Shown one piece after another: positions 33,244 through 42,622 of a stretch of DNA of 64,000 bases. The translations under genes and the position numbers were made by a program. Source of the stretch: Dyella_B sp035690825 (GTDB taxonomy: Bacteria; Pseudomonadota; Gammaproteobacteria; Xanthomonadales; Rhodanobacteraceae); assembly GCF_051954575.1 (NCBI RefSeq), contig NZ_JBQCHP010000026.1:1-64000 (forward strand). The letters are read 5' to 3'. Below the pieces are notes generated by a model. It was not told the DNA's origin. It did not search any database and worked only from the letters and a program-made list of their open reading frames with translations. Position 1 is the stretch's first letter, and the number at the start of each line of letters is the position of its first letter.

Positions 33244-34004
33244 GCGCGGAACGCATCCTTGGCCGAGCGCAATGCCGCGAAGCGGGCGACCGGATCGTTG
33301 GCGGCGCCATGCCGATTGCACCAGTCGATGACGCTTTCGCTGTCGACGCGCAGGAATGGATTGCAGGCCAGCTCGCTCGACAGCGGTGCCGGCACGCTTG
33401 GTTGATGCTGCGCACGCAGGCGCGCCACTTCATCCACGCGCTGCTGCAGGGCGAGGTTGTCGGGCTCCACCGATTGCGCGAAGCGGCCGTTGGCGGCGGT
33501 GTATTCGTGGCCGCAGCAGACCAGCAGATCACCCGGCAACGAAGCGATGCGCTGCAGCGAGGACAGCATTTGCGCCGGTGTGCCTTCGAACAGCCGACCG
33601 CAGCCGAGACTGAACAGCGTATCGCCACACAACAGCACACCGGCGCCCGCGTACACGATATGGCTGAGCGTGTGTCCAGGCACCGCCATCACCTGGAAGC
33701 GCGCGAACGGCTGCGTCAGCACCACGGTGTCGCCATCCTGCAGTCGATGGGTGGCGATCGCGATGCGGGCGTCGTCGGGCGCGTAGATGGGCACGTCGTA
33801 GGTTTTGCGCAGCGCTTCGGCGCCGCCGATGTGATCGTTGTGATGGTGCGTCAGCAGAATCGCGCACAGCTTGAGCTGGCGTGCGCGCAGGGCCGTTTCC
33901 ACCGGCGCCGCTTCGCCGGGATCGACCACGATGGCATCACCGTTGTCATCGTGCAGCAACCAGATGTAGTTGTCGGCAAGCGCCGGTAACGGTACGACGT
34001 GCAA
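33240..34004 (-). CDS. gloB: hydroxyacylglutathione hydrolase (glyoxalase II)
   Basis: A metallo-beta-lactamase-fold enzyme that hydrolyses S-lactoylglutathione to lactate and glutathione in methylglyoxal detoxification. The metal motif THHHNDHIGG, further ligands in VPGHTLSH, GDTLFSLGCGR and CGHEYT are all present. I favour a TTG start at 34004: GGAG lies seven bases upstream, and the 254-aa product beginning just before PLPALADNYIW matches the family length. The alternative ATG at 34055 adds 17 unconserved basic residues. It is divergent from the methyltransferase-rnhA-dnaQ cluster, as in E. coli. Confidence 0.93.
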   Translation of the reverse strand: MHVVPLPALADNYIWLLHDDNGDAIVVDPGEAAPVETALRARQLKLCAILLTHHHNDHIGGAEALRKTYDVPIYAPDDARIAIATHRLQDGDTVVLTQPFARFQVMAVPGHTLSHIVYAGAGVLLCGDTLFSLGCGRLFEGTPAQMLSSLQRIASLPGDLLVCCGHEYTAANGRFAQSVEPDNLALQQRVDEVARLRAQHQPSVPAPLSSELACNPFLRVDSESVIDWCNRHGAANDPVARFAALRSAKDAFRA

Positions 34005-34334
34005 GGGCGATCTCCGCTGTTGCGGATGCGCCCGCCGCTGTTGCATGGTGAGCACACAGGCTCATGCAGCACGGCCGGCACATCCTTCGTATCGACTGAC
34101 GCAGGCGTCCGGCTTGCGCGAGATCGACGACTATAAGGCCCCGGGTGTCCCCGGTTCGTTAGATATGCGTTAACCAGAGACCCGCCTGATTTGCGTTGTG
34201 CCGTGGTTCGTCTTTGTCGGAGGCTGGTTAATATCTCGGGGGGTGCTTCGCCTGGCCCTGGCGGCCGCCAGGTAACCAGGCGTAAGGACCAACCGCTAAA
34301 CTCCCTCCCATAGCTTCAGACAGGCCTTCAGTAG
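34005..34334. other. gloB / methyltransferase divergent intergenic region
   Basis: 330 nt without a gene. It contains a GC-rich hairpin at 34249-34282 (CGCCTGG paired with CCAGGCG, and an inner 16-nt perfect palindrome CCTGGCGGCCGCCAGG). I see no clear -35/-10 pairs for either gene. Confidence 0.5.
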
Positions 34335-35012
34335 ATGCGACAGCGCGCCCAGGACATCTATGCAAGTGCGCCCATGCGTAGTCTGCTGGCCGATGAGACG
34401 GTCGCGTACATGCCCGACGTCCGCCGCTGCGCCGGTTCCCGGGCATTGCTGCTCTCGGCCGCGGCGGCCGACGGCCCGCCGAACCCGCCGTACCTGGGGC
34501 AATGGGTTACGTTGCGCCTGGCGGAAGGGCGCCTGGGAGGGGACGTCTCGGCCAGTGCGAACGAGCCGCTGCCGTTCCTGGACGGAGCGTTCGACCTGAT
34601 CCTGCTGCGCCATGCGCTGGAGCTGGTCCCGTTGTCGCTGGATGAGATCGTGCGCGTGCTGACGCCTGGCGGGCTGCTGGTACTGACTGGCATCAGCCCG
34701 CTCAGCGGATGGACGCCCTGGTGGCTCTGGCGCACGCGTGGTAGCGCCGCGCACGCCAGGTCGCCCCTAGAGCTCGCCGCGCGCCTGCGCCGTGCGGAAG
34801 TGCTGGTGGAGCGGGTGCAGCGGGTAGGGCAACTGCTGCCGCTGTCCAACGCCCCAACCGGCAAGACGCCGGGCTGGCTCGGCGGCGGCTACGTGCTGGT
34901 CGCGCGCAAGAAGGGGCCAGCGAGCGTGCCGATTCGGCTGCGTCCCAAGCCCGCGACGGCGCCGGTACGCGCGGGACTTGCGCCTGGTGCGCGCCGCAGT
35001 TCGGTAAGCTGA
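34335..35012 (+). CDS. class I SAM-dependent methyltransferase (YafS-like)
   Basis: A 225-aa methyltransferase-like protein. The canonical glycine-rich SAM loop is poor (SRALLLSAAAADGPP), but the later core motifs are clear: GAFDLILLRHALELV and EIVRVLTPGGLLVLTGISPLS. The C-terminal tail is Arg/Pro/Ala-rich. The position between gloB and rnhA-dnaQ is that of E. coli yafS, which supports the assignment. The methyl acceptor is unknown. Confidence 0.8.
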   Translation: MRQRAQDIYASAPMRSLLADETVAYMPDVRRCAGSRALLLSAAAADGPPNPPYLGQWVTLRLAEGRLGGDVSASANEPLPFLDGAFDLILLRHALELVPLSLDEIVRVLTPGGLLVLTGISPLSGWTPWWLWRTRGSAAHARSPLELAARLRRAEVLVERVQRVGQLLPLSNAPTGKTPGWLGGGYVLVARKKGPASVPIRLRPKPATAPVRAGLAPGARRSSVS

Positions 35013-35054
35013 GTCATTTCCCCGATCAAAAGAACACAAAACGGAGCCGAACGA

Positions 35055-35498
35055 GTGGCGGAAGTGGAAGCGTTTACCGATGGCGCATGCCTCGGCAATC
35101 CTGGCCCGGGAGGATGGGCGGCCCTGTTGCGAGCCAAGGGCACCGAACGGTTGCTGAGCGGTGGCGAGGCGCAGACCACCAACAACCGCATGGAACTGCT
35201 CGCCGCCATTGAGGCGCTCGAAGCGCTCAAGCGGCCCTGCCAGGTGGTGCTTACTACCGATTCGCGCTACGTCATGCAAGGCATCGAGGAATGGGTGCCG
35301 CGCTGGATCAGCAACGGTTGGCGCACCGCCGACAAAAAGCCGGTCAAGAACCAGGATCTATGGGAGCGGCTGGCGAGCGCCGCCGCGCCGCATAAAATTC
35401 GCTGGCAGTGGGTGCGCGGTCATAGCGGGCATGATGAAAACGAGCGGGTGGATCAGGCCGCGCGGCAGCAGGCGGAACAATTCAGGAAATTGGCATGA
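35055..35498 (+). CDS. rnhA: ribonuclease HI
   Basis: A 147-aa enzyme that cuts the RNA strand of RNA-DNA hybrids. The active-site residues are Asp9 (FTDGACLGNPGPGG), Glu47 (NNRMELLA), Asp69 (TTDSRYV), His123 and Asp133 (NERVDQAA), each one position lower than in E. coli. It starts with GTG, with ACGGAG about 10 nt upstream. The stop overlaps the dnaQ start (ATGA). Confidence 0.97.
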   Translation: MAEVEAFTDGACLGNPGPGGWAALLRAKGTERLLSGGEAQTTNNRMELLAAIEALEALKRPCQVVLTTDSRYVMQGIEEWVPRWISNGWRTADKKPVKNQDLWERLASAAAPHKIRWQWVRGHSGHDENERVDQAARQQAEQFRKLA

Positions 35499-36232
35499 GA
35501 CAGATCTTTCTCGATACGGAGACCACGGGCCTTGAAGTACGACAAGGGCATCGCCTGATCGAAATCGCCTGCGTGGAAATGGTCGAGCGCCGGCTGACCG
35601 GCCGGCATTACCAGACCTATCTCAATCCCGAGCGTGCGATCGACGAAGGCGCGCGCGAAGTCACCGGCATCGCCGACGAATTCCTGCTCGACAAGCCGCG
35701 CTTCCCTGAAATCGTGGATGAATTCCTGGCCTTCATCGATGGCGCCGAGCTGATCATCCACAACGCGGCGTTCGACGTGGGCTTCATCAACGCGGAACTC
35801 GCGCGCATCGGTGCGCACTACGGCTGCCTGGCCGATCGCTGCAACGTGCTCGATACCTTGGCGATGGCGCGCGAACGCTATCCCGGCCAGCGCAACAGCC
35901 TGGACGCGCTATGCAAACGCCTGGGCGTCGACAATTCCGCGCGCGATCTGCACGGCGGCCTGATCGACGCGCAACTGCTGGCGGACGTCTATCTGGCGAT
36001 GACCTCCGGCCAGGTTGTGCTCGACCTCGGGTTCGACGGCAGCGCGGAAACCAGCGGCGTTCGCGCGGTGATCGCGCCGGTGGTGTTGGCGCGGCGGCCG
36101 CGTGTGCTGCGTGCGAGCGAGGAAGAAATCGGCGCGCATATGCGCCGGCTGGATGCGCTGGATAAAAGCGCGGGCGGGCAGTCGATCTGGCGCAAGCAGG
36201 AGCTTGAGGTCAAGCAGGAATTGGGAGCCTAA
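35495..36232 (+). CDS. dnaQ: DNA polymerase III epsilon subunit (3'-5' proofreading exonuclease)
   Basis: A 245-aa DEDDh exonuclease. ExoI is FLDTETTG (Asp7, Glu9), ExoII is IIHNAAFDVGFIN, and ExoIII is HGGLIDAQLLADVY. The C-terminal part (about 180-245), which binds the alpha subunit, is less conserved. It is translationally coupled to rnhA by a 4-nt overlap, the ancestral gammaproteobacterial arrangement being divergent; here both genes run the same way. Confidence 0.96.
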   Translation: MRQIFLDTETTGLEVRQGHRLIEIACVEMVERRLTGRHYQTYLNPERAIDEGAREVTGIADEFLLDKPRFPEIVDEFLAFIDGAELIIHNAAFDVGFINAELARIGAHYGCLADRCNVLDTLAMARERYPGQRNSLDALCKRLGVDNSARDLHGGLIDAQLLADVYLAMTSGQVVLDLGFDGSAETSGVRAVIAPVVLARRPRVLRASEEEIGAHMRRLDALDKSAGGQSIWRKQELEVKQELGA

Positions 36233-36245
36233 GCTTGAGCTCGCC

Positions 36246-36265
36246 GCCCCGGCGAACGCCGGGGC
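36246..36265. terminator. hairpin between dnaQ and the PP2C gene
   Basis: GCCCCGGCG and CGCCGGGGC form a 9-bp perfect stem with an AA loop; a TTTTGCTTT stretch follows about 8 nt later on the plus strand. It lies in the gap between convergent genes. Confidence 0.45.
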
Positions 36266-36304
36266 CCAACGACTTTTGCTTTATCCCAAAATACGGTGCA
36301 CCAC

Positions 36305-37006
36305 TCAGTGAACCCGCACCAGAATCGCCGTGATGTTATCGGTGCCGCCGTTCTCCAGCGCCGCCAGCAGCAGGTGATCCAGGCATTCCTGCGCCGCCAG
36401 ATCGCGCCGCGCCATGATCGCTTCGATGGCGCGATCGTTCACTTCCTCGGTCAAGCCGTCGCTGCACACCAGAAAGCTCGTCCTGGGTTCGAGCCGCCCC
36501 TTCGCCATGCTGATGTGCAATTGCTCCAGTGCCGTGATGCCTAGCGCCTGGGTGAGAATATTGCGCTGCGGATGGCGCTTCGCCTGCGTCTCGTCGATCG
36601 CGCCGGACTCGACCAGCCGCTGCACCAGCGAATGATCATGGCTGATCTGCCGCAGGCCATCCTTCCACTGATAGATGCGGCTGTCACCCACCCAGGCCAC
36701 TTCGTATTCCTGCTCGGAAAAACGGATCGCGGCGACGGTGGTGCCCATCGGCAGGGCATCGTCATAACGCTGCGCATACTCCAGCAGCCGCGCCGCCGCA
36801 CCGTGCACTGCTTCCGCCAGCGGCGCGCCCTTGCGCACCGACGCCACGATCGCATCCCGTGCCAGCGCCGAGGCCACTTCGCCATGCTGATGCCCGCCCA
36901 TGCCATCGGCGACCAGAAACAGGCCGAGCGCCGCATCGGCATAGTAGGTGTCTTCATTGCGCGTGCGGCGCAAACCGACATGGGTTCCGTGTCCGAATTC
37001 GATCAT
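36305..37006 (-). CDS. PP2C-family serine/threonine phosphatase
   Basis: A 233-aa cytosolic Mn/Mg-dependent protein phosphatase of the Stp1/PrpC type. Metal motifs are visible: RTRNEDTYYAD (near residue 14), FLVADGMGGHQHGEVAS (about 30-46), CSDGLTEEV and GGTDNITAILV near the C-terminus. The chosen start (MIEFGHGTHVGL) matches the family; two Met codons lie nearby (37006 and 37012) and no strong ribosome site decides between them. No Ser/Thr kinase gene lies beside it, so its substrates are unknown. Confidence 0.9.
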   Translation of the reverse strand: MIEFGHGTHVGLRRTRNEDTYYADAALGLFLVADGMGGHQHGEVASALARDAIVASVRKGAPLAEAVHGAAARLLEYAQRYDDALPMGTTVAAIRFSEQEYEVAWVGDSRIYQWKDGLRQISHDHSLVQRLVESGAIDETQAKRHPQRNILTQALGITALEQLHISMAKGRLEPRTSFLVCSDGLTEEVNDRAIEAIMARRDLAAQECLDHLLLAALENGGTDNITAILVRVH

Positions 37007-37127
37007 GGGCATTCGCTGGATGGATGGGCGCAGCATGCCGGATGTACTGGCGTGGCGCAAAGAATTTGCGATGTTGTTCGCACCCCAATTGTCCGGAGAA
37101 ATCTGCGCCAAAGCGGAGGGTTTTTGT

Positions 37128-37262
<135 letters not shown>

Positions 37263-37295
37263 GAAAAGGTGCGCGTGGGCCTGCGCGAGCCGAGC

Positions 37296-37324
37296 ATGAT
37301 ACGTGTTGGGCGGGGTTGTGACAA
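37296..37324 (-). promoter_or_regulatory. sigma-70 promoter of tRNA-Ser
   Basis: On the minus strand TTGTCA (37319-37324) and TATCAT (37296-37301) are separated by 17 nt, about 34 nt upstream of the tRNA 5' end. Confidence 0.75.
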
Positions 37325-37336
37325 CAGGTGGCGGGG

Positions 37337-38035
37337 TTATTCGGCTCTTGGAGCCAAGTTACTGTCGAGGCGGGTCGCCAACCGCTGGGTACGGGGCAGG
37401 TAGTGGTGATCCGGATCCAGCGACACCGCCACGTAGCGCGACCGCCCGACGATTTCCTTGCGTGGAAAGAAGCCGAAGTAGCGTGAATCCATGCTGTTGT
37501 CGCGGTTGTCGCCCAGCAACAAATATTGGCCGGCAGGGACGGTCACCGGCCCGAAGTTGCGGGCATCGCTGGGGTAGTAGCGCGACAGGCGGATCAGGTG
37601 CTGTACGTGGCCCAGTTGTTCCACTTCGTAGCGGGCCGGGTCCTGCAGGTCATCATGGATGCCGGTGACGGTGGCGGGGCTGTAGCGGGCGGGAACGCCG
37701 TTGACGTAGAGCACGTTGTCGCGCATGGCCACTTCGTCGCCGGGGACGCCGATGACGCGCTTGACCAGTTTCTCGTCGGCGGCGTGCGAGTCGAGCACCA
37801 CGATGTCGCCGCGTTGCGGATCGGCCAGGTGCATCAGCGATAGATGGGTGAAGGGGAGGCGGATGTCGTAGGCGGCCTTGTCGACCACGATGCGGTCGCC
37901 GATCTGGATGGTCGGCTGCATCGAGCCTGTCGGCACCACGTTCCAGTCGGCGAGCGCGCTGCGGAACATCAGCATGCCGAGCATGAAGACGATGAAGCCC
38001 TTGTTCTGCGAAAGCATGGACAGCAGGCGGCGCAT
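37337..38035 (-). CDS. signal peptidase I, second paralogue
   Basis: A 232-aa inner-membrane leader peptidase (S26). A membrane segment lies at about residues 12-30. The Ser-Lys dyad is Ser38 (VVPTGSMQPTI) and Lys92 (LVKRVIGVPGD), and box E is GDNRDNSMDSRYFG. It is shorter than the LepB at 58104 and has only one N-terminal membrane segment. It is not linked to lepA, so it may process a special set of substrates. The start at 38035 is six bases after AAGGGG, preferred over the adjoining ATG at 38041. Confidence 0.92.
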   Translation of the reverse strand: MRRLLSMLSQNKGFIVFMLGMLMFRSALADWNVVPTGSMQPTIQIGDRIVVDKAAYDIRLPFTHLSLMHLADPQRGDIVVLDSHAADEKLVKRVIGVPGDEVAMRDNVLYVNGVPARYSPATVTGIHDDLQDPARYEVEQLGHVQHLIRLSRYYPSDARNFGPVTVPAGQYLLLGDNRDNSMDSRYFGFFPRKEIVGRSRYVAVSLDPDHHYLPRTQRLATRLDSNLAPRAE

Positions 38036-38143
38036 GGTCATCCCCTTCGGTTGAGGTCTCCCGGAATGGACCGTGTGCTTGGCGGCGAGTTTCCTCGCGG
38101 CGAAAAGAAAACGGGGCGATGTCGCCATCGCCCCGTTGCTTGT

Positions 38144-40519
38144 TCAAGCCGCAGCTTTCTTCTTCGCCAACCGCAGCCAGGTATCGACCACGGTATCCGG
38201 ATTGAGCGATACCGATTCGATGCCCTGGTCCATCAGCCATTCGGCCAGATCCGGATGGTCGGACGGGCCCTGTCCGCAGATGCCCACGTACTTGCCGCGG
38301 GCTCGCGCGGTCTTGATCGCCATCGCCAGCAGCTTCTTCACCGCCGGATCGCGTTCGTCGAACAGGTGCGCGACCACGCTGGAATCGCGATCCAGGCCGA
38401 GCGTGAGCTGGGTGAGATCGTTCGAACCGATCGAGAAACCATCGAAGATGTCGAGGAATTCGTCGGCTAGCAGGGCGTTCGACGGCAGCTCGCACATCAT
38501 GATCACTTTGAGATCGTGCTCGCCCTGCTTGAGACCGTTCTTGTTCAGCACCTCGACCACCTTGCGGCCTTCATCGAGCGTGCGCACGAACGGAATCATC
38601 ACCCATACATTGGTGAGACCCATCACTTCGCGCACGTGCTTCACTGCCTTGCATTCCAGCCCGAACGATTCGGCAAAACCCGCATCGACGTAACGGCTGG
38701 CGCCGCGATAGCCGATCATCGGGTTTTCTTCGTGCGGCTCGTAGCGCTGGCCGCCGAGCAGGTTGGCGTATTCGTTGGATTTGAAATCCGACAGGCGCAC
38801 GATCACCGGCTTGGGATACACCGAGGCCGCGATGGTGGCGATACCTTCGGCAAGACGGTCGACGTAGAAGCTCACCGGATCCTTGTAGCCGGCGATGCGT
38901 GCATCGATGCGCGCCTTGGTTTCCGCATCCTGCTTGCCGTATTCGAGCAAGGCCTTGGGATGCACGCCGATATGGCTGGCGATGATCATTTCCAGTCGCG
39001 CCAGGCCGATGCCGGCGTTGGGCAGCATGCCGAAGTCGAACGCGCGTTCCGGGTTGGCCACGTTCATCATGATTTTCAGCGGCGCTTCCGGCATCGCGCC
39101 GAGATCGGCGGTGACGCGGTCGAACTTGAGCTGGCCTTCGTAGATCACGCCGGTGTCGCCTTCGGCGCAGGACACCGTGACGTCGTGACCATCAGGAATG
39201 GTATCCAGCGCATGGCCGGTGCCGACCACCGCAGGCACACCCAGTTCGCGCGCGATGATCGCCGCATGGCAGGTGCGGCCGCCGCGATTGGTGACGATGG
39301 CCGAGGCGCGTTTCATCACCGGCTCCCAATCGGGATCGGTCATGTCGGCGACGAGCACGTCGCCGGGCTGCACTTTGTTCATATCGGCCAACGAACGGAT
39401 CACGCGCGCCTTGCCGGTGCCGATCTTCTGGCCGATCGCGCGGCCTTCGGCCAGCACTTTGCCTTTTTCGTTGAGGTGGAAGCGTTCCAACTGCATCGCA
39501 TGCGCGCGCGACTTCACCGTTTCCGGACGCGCCTGCACGATGTAGAGCTTGCCGGTATGGCCGTCCTTCGCCCATTCAATGTCCATTGGACGCTGGTAGT
39601 GGTGCTCGATCACCAGCGCCTGCTTGGCCAGTTCCTGCACGTCTTCGTCGGTGATGCAGAAACGGTGGCGATCGGCGGCGGGTGTTTCCTCGATGCGCAC
39701 GCGCTCGCCGGGCTGGTCCGAATACACCATGCGCTGCTGCTTGGCGCCCAGGCTGCGGCGCAGAACGGCCGGCTTGCCGGCTTTCAGCGTGGGCTTGAAC
39801 ACGTAGAACTCATCCGGGTTCACCGCGCCTTGCACCACCATTTCGCCCAGGCCGTAGCTGCCGGTGACGAACACCACTTCGCGGAAACCCGATTCGGTAT
39901 CCAGCGTAAACAGCACGCCGGAAGCACCAACATCGGAACGCACCATCAACTGCACGCCGGCGGAGAGGAATACGTCTTCGTGCTTGAAGCCCTGGTGCAC
40001 GCGATAAGCGATGGCGCGATCGTTGTAGAGCGAGGCGAAGACTTCCTTCACCTTGTGCAGCACGTCGTCGATGCCGACCACGTTGAGAAAGGTTTCCTGC
40101 TGGCCGGCGAACGACGCATCCGGCAGGTCTTCGGCAGTGGCCGAGGAACGCACCGCCACGGCAATGTTGTCGGTGCCGGCGTCCTTGCACAGTTTGACGT
40201 ACGCGTCGCGGACGGCTTTTTCCAGCTCGGCGGGCAGGGCGGTGTCGACGATCCAGCCGCGGATTTCCTTGCCACCCTTGACCAGTTCGTCCACGTCGTC
40301 CACATCGAGCGTGGCGAGGCGATCGGCAATACGCTTGGAAAGGCCGCTTTTTTCCAGATACTCCTGAAAGGCTTGCGCGGTGGTGGCGAAGCCGCCGGGC
40401 ACAGACACCCCGAGCTGGGCCAGGTTGCCGATCATCTCGCCGAGCGACGCGTTCTTGCCGCCGACCTTGCCAAGGTCGGTCATGCGCAGTTGGTCGAGCC
40501 AAAGCACCAGGTCGTTCAA
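38144..40519 (-). CDS. ppsA: phosphoenolpyruvate synthase
   Basis: A 791-aa enzyme converting pyruvate, ATP and water to PEP, AMP and phosphate in gluconeogenesis. The N-terminal ATP-grasp part starts LVLWLDQLRMTDLGKVGGKNASLGEM. The central phosphohistidine domain has the swivelling His in GGRTCHAAIIARELGVPA, and the C-terminal PEP/pyruvate barrel ends with GICGQGPSDHPDLAEWL. The start is TTG at 40519, six bases after GAGGAG; this gives the usual length of about 792 aa, while the upstream frame to 40639 has no family match. Divergent from ppsR. Confidence 0.96.
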   Translation of the reverse strand: MNDLVLWLDQLRMTDLGKVGGKNASLGEMIGNLAQLGVSVPGGFATTAQAFQEYLEKSGLSKRIADRLATLDVDDVDELVKGGKEIRGWIVDTALPAELEKAVRDAYVKLCKDAGTDNIAVAVRSSATAEDLPDASFAGQQETFLNVVGIDDVLHKVKEVFASLYNDRAIAYRVHQGFKHEDVFLSAGVQLMVRSDVGASGVLFTLDTESGFREVVFVTGSYGLGEMVVQGAVNPDEFYVFKPTLKAGKPAVLRRSLGAKQQRMVYSDQPGERVRIEETPAADRHRFCITDEDVQELAKQALVIEHHYQRPMDIEWAKDGHTGKLYIVQARPETVKSRAHAMQLERFHLNEKGKVLAEGRAIGQKIGTGKARVIRSLADMNKVQPGDVLVADMTDPDWEPVMKRASAIVTNRGGRTCHAAIIARELGVPAVVGTGHALDTIPDGHDVTVSCAEGDTGVIYEGQLKFDRVTADLGAMPEAPLKIMMNVANPERAFDFGMLPNAGIGLARLEMIIASHIGVHPKALLEYGKQDAETKARIDARIAGYKDPVSFYVDRLAEGIATIAASVYPKPVIVRLSDFKSNEYANLLGGQRYEPHEENPMIGYRGASRYVDAGFAESFGLECKAVKHVREVMGLTNVWVMIPFVRTLDEGRKVVEVLNKNGLKQGEHDLKVIMMCELPSNALLADEFLDIFDGFSIGSNDLTQLTLGLDRDSSVVAHLFDERDPAVKKLLAMAIKTARARGKYVGICGQGPSDHPDLAEWLMDQGIESVSLNPDTVVDTWLRLAKKKAAA

Positions 40520-40745
40520 GGGGATCTCCTCAAGAGCTCGCAATGGAAAAGCGGGGAGCGGCGCGGAACAAAGCCGGCTGCACAAGACTGGTATTGTCCG
40601 CCGCCAATGGTGCGCGGCACAAGAAGACCATTGCTGCATCGAGCCGCGCCACCTGCATACCAGTCAGTAAAAAGTCAAGCAACGACAAGGTTTCCTGCTT
40701 GGGTTATGGTGCGAGACAGGCATCCCGACCGCCCACGGACCACGT

Positions 40746-41561
40746 ATGCAACGCTCGGTTTTTTTCATATCCGATTCCACTGGTATTACGGCCGAGACGA
40801 TCGGAAACAGCATTCTTGCGCAGTTCGAAGGCGTGCGCTTCGAAAAGCACCGGCTGCCGTTCATCGACAATGCGCAGAAGGCCGAGAATGCCGCGCTGCG
40901 CATCAAGACCCGGTATGCGCAGAGCGGGCAGCGGCCGATCGTGGTCAACACCATGGCCGATCCGGCGCTGTGCGAAATCGTCGCCACCAGCGGCGCCTTG
41001 ATGCTGGATGTGTTCGCCCCCTTCATCGGCCCGCTTGAAGACGAACTGGGCACACGCCACTCCGGCGCGGTGAACCGTTCCCACGGCCTGGTGGATTTCG
41101 CCAAGTACGAGGCGCGTATCAACGCGACCAACTACGCCCTGAGCCACGACGACGGCCTGGCGGTGGATTACGCGCAGGCCGATCTGATCCTGATTGGCGT
41201 ATCGCGTTCGGGCAAAACGCCCACCTGTTTGTACATGGCCTTGCATTATGGGGTCTGCGCCGCCAACTATCCCCTCACCGAGGAGGATCTGGAAAAGCTC
41301 GAACTCCCGGCGCGTCTGCGTGCTTACAAGAACCGCCTGTTCGGCCTCACCATCGAACCCCAGCGCCTGGCGCAGATTCGTGAAGAGCGGCGCCCGGGCA
41401 GCCGCTATGCCAACCTTAAGCAATGCCGGTGGGAACTGGAGCAGGCCGATCGCTTGATGCGCCAGGCCGGCATCCAGTCCCTCAACACCACGCACGTGTC
41501 GATCGAAGAGATTGCGAGCAAAATCCTCGATCAATTCGGCATCGAAAAAACCATGTACTGA
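40746..41561 (+). CDS. ppsR: PEP synthase regulatory protein (kinase/pyrophosphorylase, DUF299)
   Basis: A 271-aa bifunctional regulator that inactivates PpsA by ADP-dependent phosphorylation and reactivates it by Pi-dependent dephosphorylation. The P-loop GVSRSGKT is at residues 151-158, and FFISDSTGITAETIGNSIL forms the family N-terminus. It is divergent from ppsA with a 226-nt shared upstream region, the standard enzyme-regulator layout. Confidence 0.95.
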   Translation: MQRSVFFISDSTGITAETIGNSILAQFEGVRFEKHRLPFIDNAQKAENAALRIKTRYAQSGQRPIVVNTMADPALCEIVATSGALMLDVFAPFIGPLEDELGTRHSGAVNRSHGLVDFAKYEARINATNYALSHDDGLAVDYAQADLILIGVSRSGKTPTCLYMALHYGVCAANYPLTEEDLEKLELPARLRAYKNRLFGLTIEPQRLAQIREERRPGSRYANLKQCRWELEQADRLMRQAGIQSLNTTHVSIEEIASKILDQFGIEKTMY

Positions 41562-41581
41562 CGAGGACCCCACCCAAGCTC

Positions 41582-42043
41582 ATGAGCGTCGTACTCGACC
41601 GCCGCACCGCCTTGTTGCCAGGACGTTTCGAGTTCCTAATGGGACTCTATGCCGAAAACTATCATCGGCTGACGCACCTGTTCGCGCCGCAGCAGCTGGC
41701 GCTGGGCAGCTACGTGTCGGATGTCGACGACGGCCTTCCGGTGCACCTGGTGCTGCAGGAACGCCATCCCTATACGCTGGAACTGGAACTCACCTACGGT
41801 TTCGTCGACACCCAGACCGGGCATCGATCGCCTTCGGCGCAACTGCGCATGTACCACGATGCGCACGTGGCCGAAGCGCTGCATTGCCATCCGGGTCGCC
41901 ACCTGTGGCAGGTGCTCGGTCCGTTCCCGCTGGCGCATTCGGTGTTCCAGCATCGGCTGCAGATGAACAGCTTTCTCACGCGCTGGCTGGAATATCTGGC
42001 TGAACAGGGACACTCGGCCGGAACGCTCGAACGCGTCCCGTAG
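41582..42043 (+). CDS. DUF1249 family protein (YqiB-like)
   Basis: A 153-aa cytosolic protein of unknown function. It has the family blocks FEFLMGLYAENYHRL near the N-terminus, TYGFVDTQTG...PSAQLRMYHDAHVAEAL in the middle and QMNSFLTRWLEYLAEQGH near the end. It starts 20 nt after ppsR and probably shares its transcript. In E. coli the homologue yqiB sits with nudF and cpdA, so this neighbourhood is different. Confidence 0.88.
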   Translation: MSVVLDRRTALLPGRFEFLMGLYAENYHRLTHLFAPQQLALGSYVSDVDDGLPVHLVLQERHPYTLELELTYGFVDTQTGHRSPSAQLRMYHDAHVAEALHCHPGRHLWQVLGPFPLAHSVFQHRLQMNSFLTRWLEYLAEQGHSAGTLERVP

Positions 42044-42118
42044 GCAGCGCTGAGGCGAAGCCGAACCCGAGCATCGCCATCTCTGGGATTCGAATCGATA
42101 TATTTTTTCGCAGGCAAC

Positions 42119-42140
42119 AAAAAACCCGCATAAGCGGGCT
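42119..42140 (-). terminator. terminator of the tRNA-Ala/Glu/Asp operon
   Basis: On the minus strand CCCGC and GCGGG pair around a TTAT loop, followed by six T residues, 14 nt after tRNA-Asp. Confidence 0.82.
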
Positions 42141-42153
42141 TCTTGGCGAACAA

Positions 42154-42230
42154 TGGCGGAGCGGACGGGACTCGAACCCGCGACCTCCGGCGTGACAGGC
42201 CAGCATTCTAACCGACTGAACTACCGCTCC
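42154..42230 (-). tRNA. tRNA-Asp (GTC), copy 2
   Basis: 77 nt, identical to the copy at 29835-29911. Anticodon GTC, encoded CCA. Third gene of the Ala-Glu-Asp operon. Confidence 0.97.
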
Positions 42231-42303
42231 ACGTTGTACAGCCAATCCAGCGGGCCAACTCACTAAGTCCTTTTCCACTCCGCCCGGTGTTCTGGGTTAA
42301 GAG

Positions 42304-42379
42304 TGGCGTCCCCACGGGGATTCGAACCCCGGTCGCCACCGTGAAAGGGTGATGTCCTAGGCCTCTAGACGATGGGGAC
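42304..42379 (-). tRNA. tRNA-Glu (TTC)
   Basis: 76 nt. Acceptor GTCCCCA/TGGGGAC, anticodon loop CTTTCAC (TTC), encoded CCA. Confidence 0.97.
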
Positions 42380-42387
42380 GTATGTGT

Positions 42388-42463
42388 TGGTGGAGCCAGG
42401 CGGGATCGAACCGCCGACCTCCTGCATGCCATGCAGGCGCTCTCCCAGCTGAGCTATGGCCCC
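42388..42463 (-). tRNA. tRNA-Ala (GGC)
   Basis: 76 nt. Anticodon stem-loop CCTGC-ATGGCAT-GCAGG gives GGC. CCA is encoded. First gene of the operon. Confidence 0.97.
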
Positions 42464-42480
42464 GCCGCTGGAAGCCCGAA

Positions 42481-42509
42481 AGAATAGGCTGGGTTCTGAA
42501 TTCCGTCAA
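42481..42509 (-). promoter_or_regulatory. sigma-70 promoter of the tRNA-Ala/Glu/Asp operon
   Basis: On the minus strand TTGACG (42504-42509) and TATTCT (42481-42486) are separated by 17 nt, 18 nt upstream of tRNA-Ala. An A/T-rich stretch lies just upstream (42510-42535) and may act as an UP element. Confidence 0.82.
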
Positions 42510-42622
42510 GCAATTTTTGTAAAAATTTTCATCGCAAATGAACTCGCTCGACGAGGTGATGAGATGCAGCGTCATCTGCGCGTCAGGTTAAGCTGTGATC
42601 GAAACGTCCTCATGAGCGCGGC

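Noticed and set aside
38516..41038. 840-aa plus-strand frame over ppsA
   Set aside because: Antisense shadow of ppsA extending into ppsR in a different frame; no recognisable protein features.
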